Below are positions 26,973 to 36,402 of a stretch of DNA of 58,006 bases, in pieces. The notes under the pieces are model-generated. The model was not told the origin of the DNA. It was given only the letters and a program-made list of their open reading frames with translations, and did not search any database. Origin of the DNA: Streptosporangiaceae bacterium (lineage in GTDB: Bacteria; Actinomycetota; Actinomycetes; Streptosporangiales; Streptosporangiaceae). Every line of letters starts with the position of its first letter. The stretch's first letter is position 1. The position numbers and the translations under genes were made by a program. The stretch spans positions 1-58,006 of the forward strand of contig JAICWX010000011.1 of NCBI GenBank assembly GCA_025934635.1, in the 5' to 3' direction.

Positions 26973-27722
26973 TTAGTCGTGGGCTACGTCGGGGTGGGCG
27001 GCGTCGGGGCTGGCGAGGCGGCCGAACAGGCGGCCGGCCTGCTCGGGGCGGAGCCGGGCGAACCGGCCCTCGGCCACGACCAGGGGGACGTCGGGTTCGG
27101 CGGCGGTGGTGATGCCGCCGACCGCCGAGATGCGCCGCCCTTCGACCTTGACCACGCGGGCCCAGACCCGGAGCGGGACATCCAGCGGAACCGGCCGCCG
27201 GTACCGGACGGACAGGTCCGTGGTCACGCCGGGGTGGCCGGACGCCGCGGCGGCGTGGCCGAGCAGCTGGTCGATCAGCATCGCGCTCATGCCGCCGTGG
27301 CCGTACATGGGCGGACCCTCGTAGACGTGGCCGAGCGTGCACCATCCCTCGGCGCCGTCCTTATCGCTCTCGGTCCGCAGCGGCGGGGCGATCGGGTTGC
27401 CCTCTCCGATCACCGGGTTGAACATCCGGACCCCGCCCATCAGGTCGTCCACCGAGGCGGGCTCGGCGATATCCCGGATGTGCGCGCGCAGGGCCGGGGC
27501 TACTTCGCGCAGCCGCCGGGCGCTGTCCCTGAGCACGTCGGCACCGACTTCGGTGCGGGTGACGAGATCGGTCAGCGTCCGCAGCTCGGCGGCCAGCTCG
27601 GCCACGGCCTCGCGGCGATCGAGCAGCTCGTCCGTCACCTCGGCGACCGGTCGCCCGGCAACTTCGGCTCCCGGCACCCGGGACCTGACGTCCCGGCGTC
27701 CGGACAACGGCGGGTCATCCAC
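26973..27722 (-). CDS. Hotdog-fold acyl-CoA thioesterase (PaaI/THEM4-like)
   Basis: A 249-residue protein with a helical N-terminal part (about 20-95) and a C-terminal hotdog domain (about 120-235). The catalytic loop EGPPMYGHGGMSAMLIDQLLG (split as EGPPMYGHGG and MSAMLIDQLLG) is characteristic of PaaI-like thioesterases that hydrolyse acyl-CoA. Start: GTG 27722 is preferred because a GGAGGT site lies seven bases before it; the frame is also open to a GTG at 27737. Stands alone, divergent from the epoxide hydrolase remnant. Confidence 0.85.
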   Translation of the reverse strand: MDDPPLSGRRDVRSRVPGAEVAGRPVAEVTDELLDRREAVAELAAELRTLTDLVTRTEVGADVLRDSARRLREVAPALRAHIRDIAEPASVDDLMGGVRMFNPVIGEGNPIAPPLRTESDKDGAEGWCTLGHVYEGPPMYGHGGMSAMLIDQLLGHAAAASGHPGVTTDLSVRYRRPVPLDVPLRVWARVVKVEGRRISAVGGITTAAEPDVPLVVAEGRFARLRPEQAGRLFGRLASPDAAHPDVAHD

Positions 27723-27882
27723 CGGACCACCTCCCACCGGACAGTATTCACGACCCCCGGGGAAGTGACGGCAGCCAGGCCAGGGTCTGGGACCGTGGTC
27801 TCACGGGGGGCGACGGGCCGGCCGGACGTGTGACTGTGATACCGGCCCTGATGGCCCGGATCGCATGTGTCGGGAGACGAAA

Positions 27883-28264
27883 ATGCCTGCCGAAGACAGC
27901 ATCATCCACCCGTTCAAGATCAGTTTCCCGGAGGCGGAGCTCACCGAGCTGGGCAGGCGCGTGGCAGAACAAGGCGGACTTCTTCGACGTCAAGCCCATC
28001 ACCATCCCGTACGCCATCAGCGTCTTCCCGGACGAGCTCTACCAGGCCCCGCGGAACTGGGCCGAGCGCGCCTACCCCGGCAACCTCGTCTACTTCAACG
28101 AGGTCGACCGGGGCGGTCACTTCGCGGCCTGGGAGCAGCCGGACCTGTTCGCCGCCGAGATGCGGGCGGCGTTCCGGACGCTGCGCTTACCGGCACCGAG
28201 TCTCTCGCACGACGACCCGGTAGCTCTCATTAGATCGAGGCTAGGGTTCGGATACGGACTTTAG
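27883..28264 (+). pseudogene. Epoxide hydrolase remnant, core deleted
   Basis: The first 30 or so residues from ATG 27883 (IIHPFKISFPEAELTELGRR) are the start of an epoxide hydrolase N-terminal domain. After a junction near 27965 the sequence continues in another frame as the extreme C-terminus of the same family: ITIPYAISVFPDELYQAPRN, WAERAYPGNLVYFNEVDRGG, HFAAWEQPDLFAAEMRAAF. The alpha/beta hydrolase core, including the nucleophile, is missing. The gene is therefore an internal deletion remnant. It lies immediately left of the low-GC KAP gene, so the deletion may be connected to that insertion. Confidence 0.82.
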
Positions 28265-30682
28265 ACTGGGCGGCTCACGTGTCTCCAGAAACCATGCCTC
28301 CCTGAATTGAGTCACCGATTGCCAGGCAAGGTTGGTATCAACCATGAATGCCTGCCTAGCTGCGGCCAAGGCGTCAAAGGTTCCCGGGTAAGATGACGCA
28401 CTGGTTGCGTCGATCATACGTGCGACATCTAGGCTATCCGTGAACACATCTTGCACTGTTGCACAATAATAGGCATAAGCGGCGAAGTCGAGACGCAGCG
28501 AGGTCACTTCAGTCGATAGGCCACCGAAAGACTGACAGGCCAGGCCGACAATTTCCATTGCAGGTATATCAAGCGTAAGACGGTGGAGGATTTCATGGAA
28601 AGCGACTTGAAGGTTTAGAGCCTTTCCGGGCCCGAGACTGCTAGCGACGTTTATGGCGGCTTGCGCTTTGCGGCGAAGTTCATCTCGAATGACCCTTCCG
28701 CAAACCTTGCTAAGATCAGGGGATCTCGGGAGGGAGGGTTCACGTAGAAGCAAGAATGCATTGGAGGAGTCGACGTTGAATTCATCTCTCCTGGTTGGCG
28801 ACGCGTCGTCGTCCCCGATGAGTGATGAGCTAACACGAGTCACCTGACGTGCGGCCCGGATGAGTTCGCGGGGCAATCCTCCCGCTAGACAGTGACATAG
28901 TGCTACATAGGGTTCGGTTAGCCCGATGACCCGCCGGTACAAAAGCCTGCGAGATTCCGCATAACTAAGCGGTCCGACGTGTATTATCTCATCGAAGGAG
29001 CTGTCGAAGGCATCTCGCAAGGGGAGGCCGCGGCGCTCGAATGCCGTAAGGGCATCATCGGAAACTGAAACCATGAAGTACGTATGCGGAATCCCGAAGA
29101 CACCCTTGATTTCATTGAGGAAGCGCTCTGCCTGTTCCGGAGGGCCAATTTTGTCAAGCTCGTCGATACCCACGAATACACGATCGCCACGGCGGTGAGC
29201 GTCGGCCGCCACTTCGCTGGCGAATCGACGGAACTCATCGATAATCTCGGGATAGCTAAGCGGCTGCTCGGCCTGGGCTTTACTATGTGAATACTGTCCG
29301 CTGGTACTAGCGAGGCTCAGTGTACCGGACCATCCCGAGGTGAATGTCTGCAAATAGCGGACCCTTTCCAGATGCTCCTTAGCCTTAGCTTTAGTCTCGC
29401 GTCCTTCGATCTCGGAGAACGCTTCCTGGCGTGCTTGGCGCGCAATGCGGGCAGGAGCCCAGGCAAGTCTTATAATTCCGAACACCGCAATAGCGATACC
29501 GAGGTAGTAAATCCAGCTCTGGCGAAACCCCAGAGTACTAGCTATCGGCTGCTGCCAGTGTATTAAAGCAACGCTTGGAATCCCGTATCGTATGCTGCAG
29601 GAAACTATTGCGAACAGCAGCGATACGATGCTGTCTGCAAATCGGGTCGCCATAGCGGGAATGGACATCCTGGAGAGAGCGGAATCCTGCTTGTCATATC
29701 GGCGGATTACGCTTCGGCAGAAAACGGCAAACAGGTGCAGAATGAAATCGCGGGCAACATAATCTACCGGAGCCGAGACCATGCACCGAAGGTCTCCGCC
29801 CGGAGGCCTGGAAATGCCATCATCGAGGAGCCTGCTCCAGAAGCTGCCCTCGTTTTCGGCGGCGATAGAGTCAATATCACTACAATAGCCTCGGATTAGC
29901 GTTGATTTACCTGAACCCCGCGGCCCGGCAATTCCTATACTGGCACCGCCAAGCCTGGTGAGCAGGCTGCTAAGCTCGGTTGCCGTATATGTAGATACTT
30001 GATACGTGGCGTCATAAGTTTCACTGAGCCCTGAAATGTTAGTTACAGAATATGCTTGGTTAAATTGATCCTTCCGCGTTGTATTAATGAATGTGCGCGC
30101 CTGCGCTAGGAATTCTTCCTGGCCGAGTGCCGCCATCAGGCGGTTCCGCGCCTCCTCGAGCACTAGGTCAGCATTGAGGGCCACTTCGCCCGTGAGAAGC
30201 CTCAATTCAAGGCCAGTTGCCAGCCGGGGGGCGCTGTACAGAAATCCTGCTACAGCGATCATCGAGATCCCCGCCCACATAAGCGGTTTGGTCCATGGCC
30301 ACAACGGAAAGCTTGCCAGTCCACTTACTATAAAGAACAAGCCTAGCGCCGTCGAAACGGTGGAGATCAGCCGCACCATGCGCCGGAAATCTGCCTCGAC
30401 GGGAGGCTCGGGTCCATCCTTGAATTTAGGACCTCCAGTTGCGCGCCACAAGACTCTTTCGTAGTCTTCAAATTCACGCGGCGCAGCCATCAGTACCTGA
30501 CGCGCGCCAAGGATCATTATCCCGCGCAGCGTTTGAGATGGGAGACGGAACTCATTCAGCGCGTCCCGGATCTCTGGGTTTGCCACAATGTCGTCGAGAG
30601 CACCCATAAACATATTAAAAAGCACAAGGTCATCACCTAGAGGATTAGGCCCAATCCTGCGCGGGTTCGCAGCCTCGGTCAT
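28241..30682 (-). CDS. KAP-like transmembrane P-loop NTPase
   Basis: An 813-residue membrane NTPase. Seen: a helical N-terminus, two membrane spans (about 105-150), Walker A GPRGSGKSTLIRGY near residue 256, two more spans inserted between Walker A and B (about 345-405), Walker B RVFVGIDELDKIGPP near 505, and a long helical C-terminus with LAGGLPRELIRAARQ. Membrane spans inserted within the P-loop domain are the hallmark of KAP NTPases (Aravind and co-workers). GC content is visibly far lower than the surroundings and codon use includes ATA, AGA and AAT, so it was probably acquired by transfer. ATG 30682 has a GGAGG site. A defence role is plausible for such proteins but unproven here. Confidence 0.8.
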   Translation of the reverse strand: MTEAANPRRIGPNPLGDDLVLFNMFMGALDDIVANPEIRDALNEFRLPSQTLRGIMILGARQVLMAAPREFEDYERVLWRATGGPKFKDGPEPPVEADFRRMVRLISTVSTALGLFFIVSGLASFPLWPWTKPLMWAGISMIAVAGFLYSAPRLATGLELRLLTGEVALNADLVLEEARNRLMAALGQEEFLAQARTFINTTRKDQFNQAYSVTNISGLSETYDATYQVSTYTATELSSLLTRLGGASIGIAGPRGSGKSTLIRGYCSDIDSIAAENEGSFWSRLLDDGISRPPGGDLRCMVSAPVDYVARDFILHLFAVFCRSVIRRYDKQDSALSRMSIPAMATRFADSIVSLLFAIVSCSIRYGIPSVALIHWQQPIASTLGFRQSWIYYLGIAIAVFGIIRLAWAPARIARQARQEAFSEIEGRETKAKAKEHLERVRYLQTFTSGWSGTLSLASTSGQYSHSKAQAEQPLSYPEIIDEFRRFASEVAADAHRRGDRVFVGIDELDKIGPPEQAERFLNEIKGVFGIPHTYFMVSVSDDALTAFERRGLPLRDAFDSSFDEIIHVGPLSYAESRRLLYRRVIGLTEPYVALCHCLAGGLPRELIRAARQVTRVSSSLIGDDDASPTRRDEFNVDSSNAFLLLREPSLPRSPDLSKVCGRVIRDELRRKAQAAINVASSLGPGKALNLQVAFHEILHRLTLDIPAMEIVGLACQSFGGLSTEVTSLRLDFAAYAYYCATVQDVFTDSLDVARMIDATSASSYPGTFDALAAARQAFMVDTNLAWQSVTQFREAWFLETREPPSLKSVSEP

Positions 30683-30837
30683 TACGCCTCCACAGTTCCC
30701 ATGCTTCTTTACAGGCGTCGTTAATACGTAGCACTCTAGCCTCAATCGTTCAAGGGACTGGGGTCCGGTTACTGATTGTGCCGCTGCCCGAGCCGACAGC
30801 GATCAGCTCACAGGCACCATCCACGACCTGACCGGTT

Positions 30838-30869
30838 GTGAAAGAAATACTTCGAAAGTAGTCTTTCAC
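30838..30869. promoter_or_regulatory. 32-bp palindrome at the start of the arsR-like gene
   Basis: Outer arms GTGAAAGA and TCTTTCAC (8 bp) enclose a central TTCGAA, the symmetric layout of an ArsR-family operator. It ends two bases before the ATG, so there is no room for a ribosome site outside it. Autoregulation and a leaderless or very short-leader transcript are inferred. Confidence 0.7.
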
Positions 30870-30871
30870 GT

Positions 30872-31489
30872 ATGAGCGATGAGGCGAAGGCGGCCGAGCC
30901 GGGGACGCCGGGGAATCCGGTTCGGCTGACCGACCCGAAGATGATGCGGGCGCTGGCCCATCAGGGACGGATCGCGATCTGGACATACCTGGGGCTGCAC
31001 GGGCCGGCGACAGCGACCGAGTGCGCCCAGATCGCGGGGCTCTCCCCGTCGGCGTGCAGCTATCACCTGCGGACGCTGGCCCGGTACGGCTTCGTGGAGG
31101 AAGATCCGGCCAGTGCCGCCGACGGACGGGAGCGGCCGTGGCGGGCCCGGATGCTCGCGCTCAACATCGACGAGGGCCCGGAGGTGCCGGCCGCTACTCA
31201 GCTCGCCAGCCGGCTGCTGGTCGAGAACCTGCGCGCGGCGGCGGAGGAAGTCCGGGTCCAGTACCTGGCGCGCAAGTCCGAGTATTCCGCCGGGTGGCAG
31301 GCCGCGTCGGGCGAACTGTTCAGCGTGGCGCACGTGACGGCCGAGGAACTGCAGCGGATGCGGGAGCAGGTGATCGAGGTGATGGCGCCCTACGTGCGGA
31401 TGGAGCCGGACAGCCGGCCGGCCGGGGCGCGACCGGTCCGTATCACGCTTGACCTGTTCCCCTGGTTCGGACCCGAGGAGACGTCGTGA
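30872..31489 (+). CDS. ArsR-type winged-helix regulator
   Basis: A 205-residue regulator with an N-terminal winged helix (about 20-85; MMRALAHQGRIAIWTYLGLH then ATECAQIAGLSPSACSYHLR) and a C-terminal helical domain (about 95-170) seen in HTH_20 members. No metal-binding Cys pair is visible in the recognition helix, so it probably senses a small molecule rather than metal. It is preceded by a palindrome and overlaps the MFS transporter start by four bases (GTGA), the usual repressor/efflux pair arrangement. The ligand is unknown. Confidence 0.87.
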   Translation: MSDEAKAAEPGTPGNPVRLTDPKMMRALAHQGRIAIWTYLGLHGPATATECAQIAGLSPSACSYHLRTLARYGFVEEDPASAADGRERPWRARMLALNIDEGPEVPAATQLASRLLVENLRAAAEEVRVQYLARKSEYSAGWQAASGELFSVAHVTAEELQRMREQVIEVMAPYVRMEPDSRPAGARPVRITLDLFPWFGPEETS

Positions 31490-32784
31490 AAGTCCCCTGG
31501 CGCTCAGGCCCGCTGGGCGTGCGGAGCTTCCGGCTGCTGTGCGGCGGGCAGTTCAGCTCGACCATCGGCGACTTCTGCTACGCGGTGGCGCTGCCCTGGC
31601 TGGTGCTCTCCGAGCACGGCGGGCCGGTCCTGCTCGGCATCGTGCTGGCCTGCTACGGCGTGCCGCGCACGGTGCTGATCCCGGTCGGCGGGATGCTGGC
31701 CGACAAGGCAGGGCCGCGCACCTTGATGCTCGCGGCCGACGCCGCCCGCGCGGGACTGGTGGCCGGCCTGGCCGGGCTGGCGGCCAGGCACATCGTCGCG
31801 CTGGCGGCGCTGGGCCCGATCGCCGCGTTCATCGGGGCCGGGGAGGGGCTGTTCGTCCCGGCCTCCTACGCGATCATGCCGTCGCTGCTCAGCGGCGAGC
31901 AGCTGGCCGCCGGGAACGCGCTGTCCACCGCGATGGTGCAGGCCGGCTCGCTCCTGGGACCGGCGCTCGGCGGGGCGCTGGTCGCCACCACCCGCGCGTC
32001 GACGGCAGCGTTCGCGGTGGACGCCGCCTCGTTCGGCATATCGGCTTTGACCTTGCTTTTGATCCCGCGCAGACCCGGGGCCGGGTCGGTGGCGGCGGAG
32101 GCTGCGGCAGCCGCCGCGGCAGCGGCCGGCGCCGGGGAAGCGCCGCCGGGCGGTGTGCTGGCGCTGCTGCGCCGGTCCCGGGTACTGCAGGTCATCCTGG
32201 TAGTGGTGATCGCGGCCAACCTGGCCAACGGCGGGATGGGCGAGATCGCCATGCCCGCGCTGGCGCACGCCAAGTACGGGGCGGCGGGCTACGGGGCGCT
32301 GCTGGCCTGCCTCGCCCTCGGCGGGATCGCCGGGACGCTGGCCGCGGCCCGCACCGGTGGCCTGCGCGCCCCGGCCTTGTTCGCCTCGGCCATGTTCGGA
32401 GCCGAGTCGGTGTTCATCGCGCTGGTGCCCTACCTGGGCGGGGAGGCGGGGGCGGCGGCCCTGCTGTGCCTGACCGGCGTGTGCAACGGGCTGGGCAACG
32501 TCACCTTCCTGACCGTGATGCAGAAGTGGGTCTCCCCCGGGCTGCTGGGGCGGGTGATGGGCATGCTGATGCTCTGCTCGTTCGGCACGTTCCCGCTGTC
32601 GGTGGCGGTATCGGGCGTGCTGGTCCGCCACCTCGGCCCGGTGCCGTTCTTCCCGGTGGCCGGCGCGCTGGTCGCGGCGGCCATGCTGCTCGGGCTCACG
32701 CAGCGGGAGTTCCGCCGGTTCGGCGCCACTGAGGAGGCTAGCTCTCTGAGCGTCGCTCAGGCAGCAGAGGGCTCACGCAAATAG
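31486..32784 (+). CDS. MFS transporter
   Basis: A 432-residue transporter with about twelve membrane spans. It starts FRLLCGGQFSSTIGDFCYAV and has the MFS loop-2 motif GGMLADKAGPRTLML (about 68-82). The middle loop is Ala-rich (about 200-220). Members of this group (MFS_3/enterobactin-exporter-like) export drugs or siderophores. GTG 31486 overlaps the upstream regulator's stop, so the two are co-translated and the transporter is likely repressed by it. Ends in a 28-base convergent overlap with the HNH gene. Confidence 0.9.
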   Translation: MKVPWRSGPLGVRSFRLLCGGQFSSTIGDFCYAVALPWLVLSEHGGPVLLGIVLACYGVPRTVLIPVGGMLADKAGPRTLMLAADAARAGLVAGLAGLAARHIVALAALGPIAAFIGAGEGLFVPASYAIMPSLLSGEQLAAGNALSTAMVQAGSLLGPALGGALVATTRASTAAFAVDAASFGISALTLLLIPRRPGAGSVAAEAAAAAAAAAGAGEAPPGGVLALLRRSRVLQVILVVVIAANLANGGMGEIAMPALAHAKYGAAGYGALLACLALGGIAGTLAAARTGGLRAPALFASAMFGAESVFIALVPYLGGEAGAAALLCLTGVCNGLGNVTFLTVMQKWVSPGLLGRVMGMLMLCSFGTFPLSVAVSGVLVRHLGPVPFFPVAGALVAAAMLLGLTQREFRRFGATEEASSLSVAQAAEGSRK

Positions 32785-33269
32785 GCGGCCCACTGGGGGT
32801 CGCCGTCGTGGTGCGCGCCCACCAGCCGCCAGTGAGCGCCGCGTGGTACCACCGGCGGCACCGCCAGCGACCAGCCGAGTTCCTCGAGCAGCCGGTCGGC
32901 CTTGCGGTGATTGCAGATGGTGCAGGACGCGACGCAGTTCTCCCAGGCGTGGGGGCCGCCGCGGCTGCGCGGGATCACGTGGTCGATGGTCTCGGCCTTG
33001 CGGCCGCAGTAGGCGCACTTGTAGTTGTCCCGGCGCATCAGCGCGGCGCGGGTCAGCGGCACCCGGTTGCGGTACGGGACGCGCACGTAGCGGCTCAGCC
33101 GGATCACCGAGGGTGTCGCCAGGGCTACCGTGGCCGCGTGCAGGACGGCACCGGCCGCGTCATCGTGCACTACCTCGGCTTTGCCGCCGAGCACGAGGCA
33201 CACGGCTCTTCGCAGGCCCACGGTAGTCAGCGGTTCATACGTCACGTTGAGCAGCAGCACTCGTCGCAC
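32757..33269 (-). CDS. HNH endonuclease
   Basis: A 170-residue protein with a full HNH domain (about 80-130): CAYCGRKAETIDHVIPRSRG carries the first Cys pair and the H, followed by WENCVASCTICNHRKADR with the Asn, second Cys pair and His. The N-terminal MRRVLLLNVTYEPLTTVGLR is typical of a family found once in nearly all actinobacteria. The cellular role is not known. It starts ATG 33269, 163 bases from the divergent peptidase gene. Confidence 0.9.
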   Translation of the reverse strand: MRRVLLLNVTYEPLTTVGLRRAVCLVLGGKAEVVHDDAAGAVLHAATVALATPSVIRLSRYVRVPYRNRVPLTRAALMRRDNYKCAYCGRKAETIDHVIPRSRGGPHAWENCVASCTICNHRKADRLLEELGWSLAVPPVVPRGAHWRLVGAHHDGDPQWAAYLREPSAA

Positions 33270-33432
33270 CGCACCTCCCGCTGAAGTGGGCCGCTATCTG
33301 AACCTCATGCTCCCAGTGTGTCGCCTGGTACGCGCATCCGCCACCACATAATCGTACAAGTTGCGGGAGACCGTAGAGTGCCAGCGTAGGCAGCCAGCGT
33401 AGGCAGGGAGCATGGGCACGGGGAAGGCGGAC

Positions 33433-35562
33433 ATGACGGAGCGGCAGTATCCGGCGGCGCGCCGGCTCGATCTCACCGAAGACATCGGCGGATTCCGGAT
33501 CAGTGACCCCTACCGGTGGCTGGAGGACGCCGCCAGCGCCGAGCGCGCGGGCTGGCTGGCGGCGCAGGCGGACCTGTTCGGCGCGTACCGCGAGGACCTG
33601 CCCGGCCGGGACCGGCTGTCCGCCCAGGTACGCGAACTGCTGGGTACCGGGCACGTCGGAACGCCGGCCTGGCGGGGCGAGCAGTACTTCTTCACCCGGC
33701 GCGATCCCGGCGCCGAGCACGGCGCGCTGTACCTGCAGGCGGGCGACGGCGCGGCTGAGGTTCTCATCGACCCGATGGCCATCGACCCGTCCGGGCTGAC
33801 CACGCTGGACGCCTGGCAGCCGGACAAGGAGGGGCGGCTGCTGGCCTACCAGCTCTCCGAGGGCGGTGACGAAGAGTCGCTGCTGCGGGTTCTGGATGTC
33901 ACCACCGGTTCGGTGGTGGACGGGCCGATCGACCGGTGCCGGTACTCCAACGTGGCCTGGCTGCCCGGCGGCAAGGCGTTCTACTACACGCGGCGGCTGC
34001 CGCCGGACGCCGTGCCGGACGGCGAGAGCCAGTACCACCGGCGGGTGTACCTGCACCAGGTCGGCACCCCGGCCGACGAGGACACGCTGATCTTCGGCGA
34101 GGGCCGGGAGAAGACGAACTACTACGGCGTCTCGGTCAGCCGGGACGGCCGGTGGCTGTTCATCAGCGCCTCGCGGGGCACCGCGCCGCGCAACGACCTG
34201 TGGATCGCCGACCTGTCCGAGTCCGATCCGGCCGCTCCCGACCTGCGGGTAGTCCAGGAGGGCGTTGACGCGCAGACCGGCATCCGGGCGGGCCGGGACG
34301 GGCGGCTCTACGTGTTCACCGACCTCGGCGCGCCGCGGGGCCGGATCGCGGTGACCGATCCCGCTGCGGTCGGCGACCGGTCTGCCTGGCGCGACCTGAT
34401 CGCGGAGGATCCCGAGGCGGTGCTGAGCGGGTACGCCATCCTGGACGGGCCCGAGCTGGAACGGCCGGTGCTGCTAGCCGGGTGGACCCGGCACGCGCTG
34501 AGCGAGATCACGGTGCACGACCTGGCCACGGGCTCGCGGGTCGGCCAGGTGCCGCTGCCGGGTCTCGGCACCGCCGGCGGGCTGGGCGAGCGGCCCGAGG
34601 GCGGGCACGAGGCGTGGTTCGCCTACACCGACTACACGACGTCCCCGGTGGTGCTGCGGTTCGACGCCCGGGATTCCTCGGTCACGACCTGGGCCGCCGC
34701 GCCGGGCAGCGTCGACGTCCCGGCGGTGACGGCCCGGCAGGTGGCGTACCAGTCGAAGGACGGGACCACGGTGCGGATGCTGGTCATCAGCTCCGGCTCC
34801 GGCGCCGCTCCGGATGGCCCGCGGCCGGCCATCCTGTACGGGTACGGCGGGTTCGACATTTCTTTGACGCCGGCCTACTCGCCGAACATCCTCACCTGGG
34901 TGTCGGCCGGCGGCGTGTACGCGGTCGCCAACCTGCGCGGCGGCAACGAGGAAGGCGAGGAATGGCACCGGGCGGGGATGCTGGGGTCGAAGCAGAACGT
35001 CTTCGATGACTTCCACGCCGCGGCCCAGACGCTCATCCGGGACGGCTGGACCACGCCGGGGCAGCTGGCCATCTCCGGCGGCTCGAACGGCGGCCTGCTG
35101 GTGGGCGCGGCGCTGACGCAGCGGCCCGACCTGTACGCCGCCGTCATCTGCTCGGCGCCGCTGCTGGACATGGTGCGGTACGAGCGGTTCGGCCTCGGCC
35201 AGACGTGGAACGTCGAGTACGGCACCGCGGCCGACCCCGAGCAGCTCGGCTGGCTGCTGTCGTACTCGCCGTACCACCACGTGGTGCCGGGGACGGCGTA
35301 CCCGGCCGTGCTGTTCACCGTGTTCACCAGCGACACCCGGGTCGACCCGGTGCACGCGTACAAGATGTGCGCGGCGCTGCAGTACGCGGTGTCTGACTCG
35401 GGGGCTGGCTCAGCGGCTGGACCGGGGGCTGGCTCGGGGCGGCCGGTGCTGCTGCGGATGGAGGACCAGGTGGGGCACGGGGCCCGAGCGGTGAGCCGGA
35501 TGGCCGGGCTGGCCGGGGACACGCTGGCGTTCGCCGCCCATCACACCGGGCTGCGGCTGTAG
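33433..35562 (+). CDS. Prolyl oligopeptidase (S9 family)
   Basis: A cytoplasmic serine peptidase of about 709 residues with an N-terminal seven-bladed propeller (about 1-420; [19 protein letters not shown] at the start) and a C-terminal alpha/beta hydrolase. Triad: Ser in [12 protein letters not shown] (about 551), Asp in FTSDTRVDP (about 634) and His in EDQVGHGAR (about 682). A short low-complexity insertion of [13 protein letters not shown] lies between Asp and His. ATG 33433 is favoured by a GGGGAAGG site; ATG 33412 would add seven residues. It cleaves after proline in short peptides by family knowledge. Confidence 0.92.
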   Translation: MTERQYPAARRLDLTEDIGGFRISDPYRWLEDAASAERAGWLAAQADLFGAYREDLPGRDRLSAQVRELLGTGHVGTPAWRGEQYFFTRRDPGAEHGALYLQAGDGAAEVLIDPMAIDPSGLTTLDAWQPDKEGRLLAYQLSEGGDEESLLRVLDVTTGSVVDGPIDRCRYSNVAWLPGGKAFYYTRRLPPDAVPDGESQYHRRVYLHQVGTPADEDTLIFGEGREKTNYYGVSVSRDGRWLFISASRGTAPRNDLWIADLSESDPAAPDLRVVQEGVDAQTGIRAGRDGRLYVFTDLGAPRGRIAVTDPAAVGDRSAWRDLIAEDPEAVLSGYAILDGPELERPVLLAGWTRHALSEITVHDLATGSRVGQVPLPGLGTAGGLGERPEGGHEAWFAYTDYTTSPVVLRFDARDSSVTTWAAAPGSVDVPAVTARQVAYQSKDGTTVRMLVISSGSGAAPDGPRPAILYGYGGFDISLTPAYSPNILTWVSAGGVYAVANLRGGNEEGEEWHRAGMLGSKQNVFDDFHAAAQTLIRDGWTTPGQLAISGGSNGGLLVGAALTQRPDLYAAVICSAPLLDMVRYERFGLGQTWNVEYGTAADPEQLGWLLSYSPYHHVVPGTAYPAVLFTVFTSDTRVDPVHAYKMCAALQYAVSDSGAGSAAGPGAGSGRPVLLRMEDQVGHGARAVSRMAGLAGDTLAFAAHHTGLRL

Positions 35563-35567
35563 CAGGC

Positions 35568-36347
35568 TCAGGCCCGGAAGAAGGTCCCCGGGGTCTGGCC
35601 CGTCTCGCGGCGGAAGGCGGCCACGAACGCGCTCGCGGTGTCGTAGCCGACGCGGCCCGCCACCCGGCTGACCGGGTCGCCGGCGGCGAGCATGGACAGC
35701 GCCGCCTGCAGCCGCAGCCGGGTCCGCCAGCGGCCGAACGGCAGGCCGGCCTCGGCGGTGAACGCGCGGGCCAGGGTGCGTTCGCTCGCACCCACTTCAT
35801 GACCCCAGTCCCGCAGCGTGCGCCGGTCGGCCGGTTCGGCCCGCAGCGCCTCGGCCACCCGGCGGGCGGTCACCGAGGTCGGCAGGCGGACTCCGATCGT
35901 GGTCACCGGCACCGGCCTCAGCAGGTCGGCGAGCAGGGTTTCCGCGTGCGCTCGCTGAACGGCATCCAGGTCCGGCTGGCCTAGGTACCCGATGAGCTCG
36001 GCCAGCAACGGGCTGGTTCCTACCGGCGTGGGCCTCTCGCTCCAGCTGACCGGGAAGAGCCCGGGCCTGATGTACAGCGAGCGCATGGTGGCGCGGCCGC
36101 CGTCGGATGCGGTCTCGTGCGGCAGCCCGGCCGGGATCCACAGCGCCCGGGTCGGCGGCAGCACCCAGGTGGCCTCGGCGGTCAGCACCGTGAGCACTCC
36201 GCTCGCCGCCCAGGCCAGCTGGTGGTCCTGGTGCGTATGCCAGTCGAAGCGGGTTCCCGCGGGCATCGGGAAGTCCGCCACGAAGACGGCGGTCTCGGTG
36301 TCCCGGGTGTCCTCGTGACAGCCGTCAGCTTGTCCGGCTCGCGACAC
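35568..36347 (-). CDS. Cupin AraC-family regulator
   Basis: A 259-residue regulator: N-terminal cupin (about 20-110; FDWHTHQDHQLAWAASGVLT with metal-type histidines, and LWIPAGLPHETAS) and C-terminal AraC domain (about 165-258; WGHEVGASERTLARAFTAEA and the closing GRVGYDTASAFVAAFRRETG). Proteins of this build often control nearby efflux or oxidoreductase genes. Start is GTG 36347. It is divergent from the methyltransferase at 36403 (55 bases), and convergent with the peptidase gene. Effector unknown. Confidence 0.88.
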   Translation of the reverse strand: MSRAGQADGCHEDTRDTETAVFVADFPMPAGTRFDWHTHQDHQLAWAASGVLTVLTAEATWVLPPTRALWIPAGLPHETASDGGRATMRSLYIRPGLFPVSWSERPTPVGTSPLLAELIGYLGQPDLDAVQRAHAETLLADLLRPVPVTTIGVRLPTSVTARRVAEALRAEPADRRTLRDWGHEVGASERTLARAFTAEAGLPFGRWRTRLRLQAALSMLAAGDPVSRVAGRVGYDTASAFVAAFRRETGQTPGTFFRA

Positions 36348-36402
36348 AACATGGCAGCTTACGCGCTACCCGCGGCCGGTCCCGGGACCTAGCGTCGGTG
36401 CC

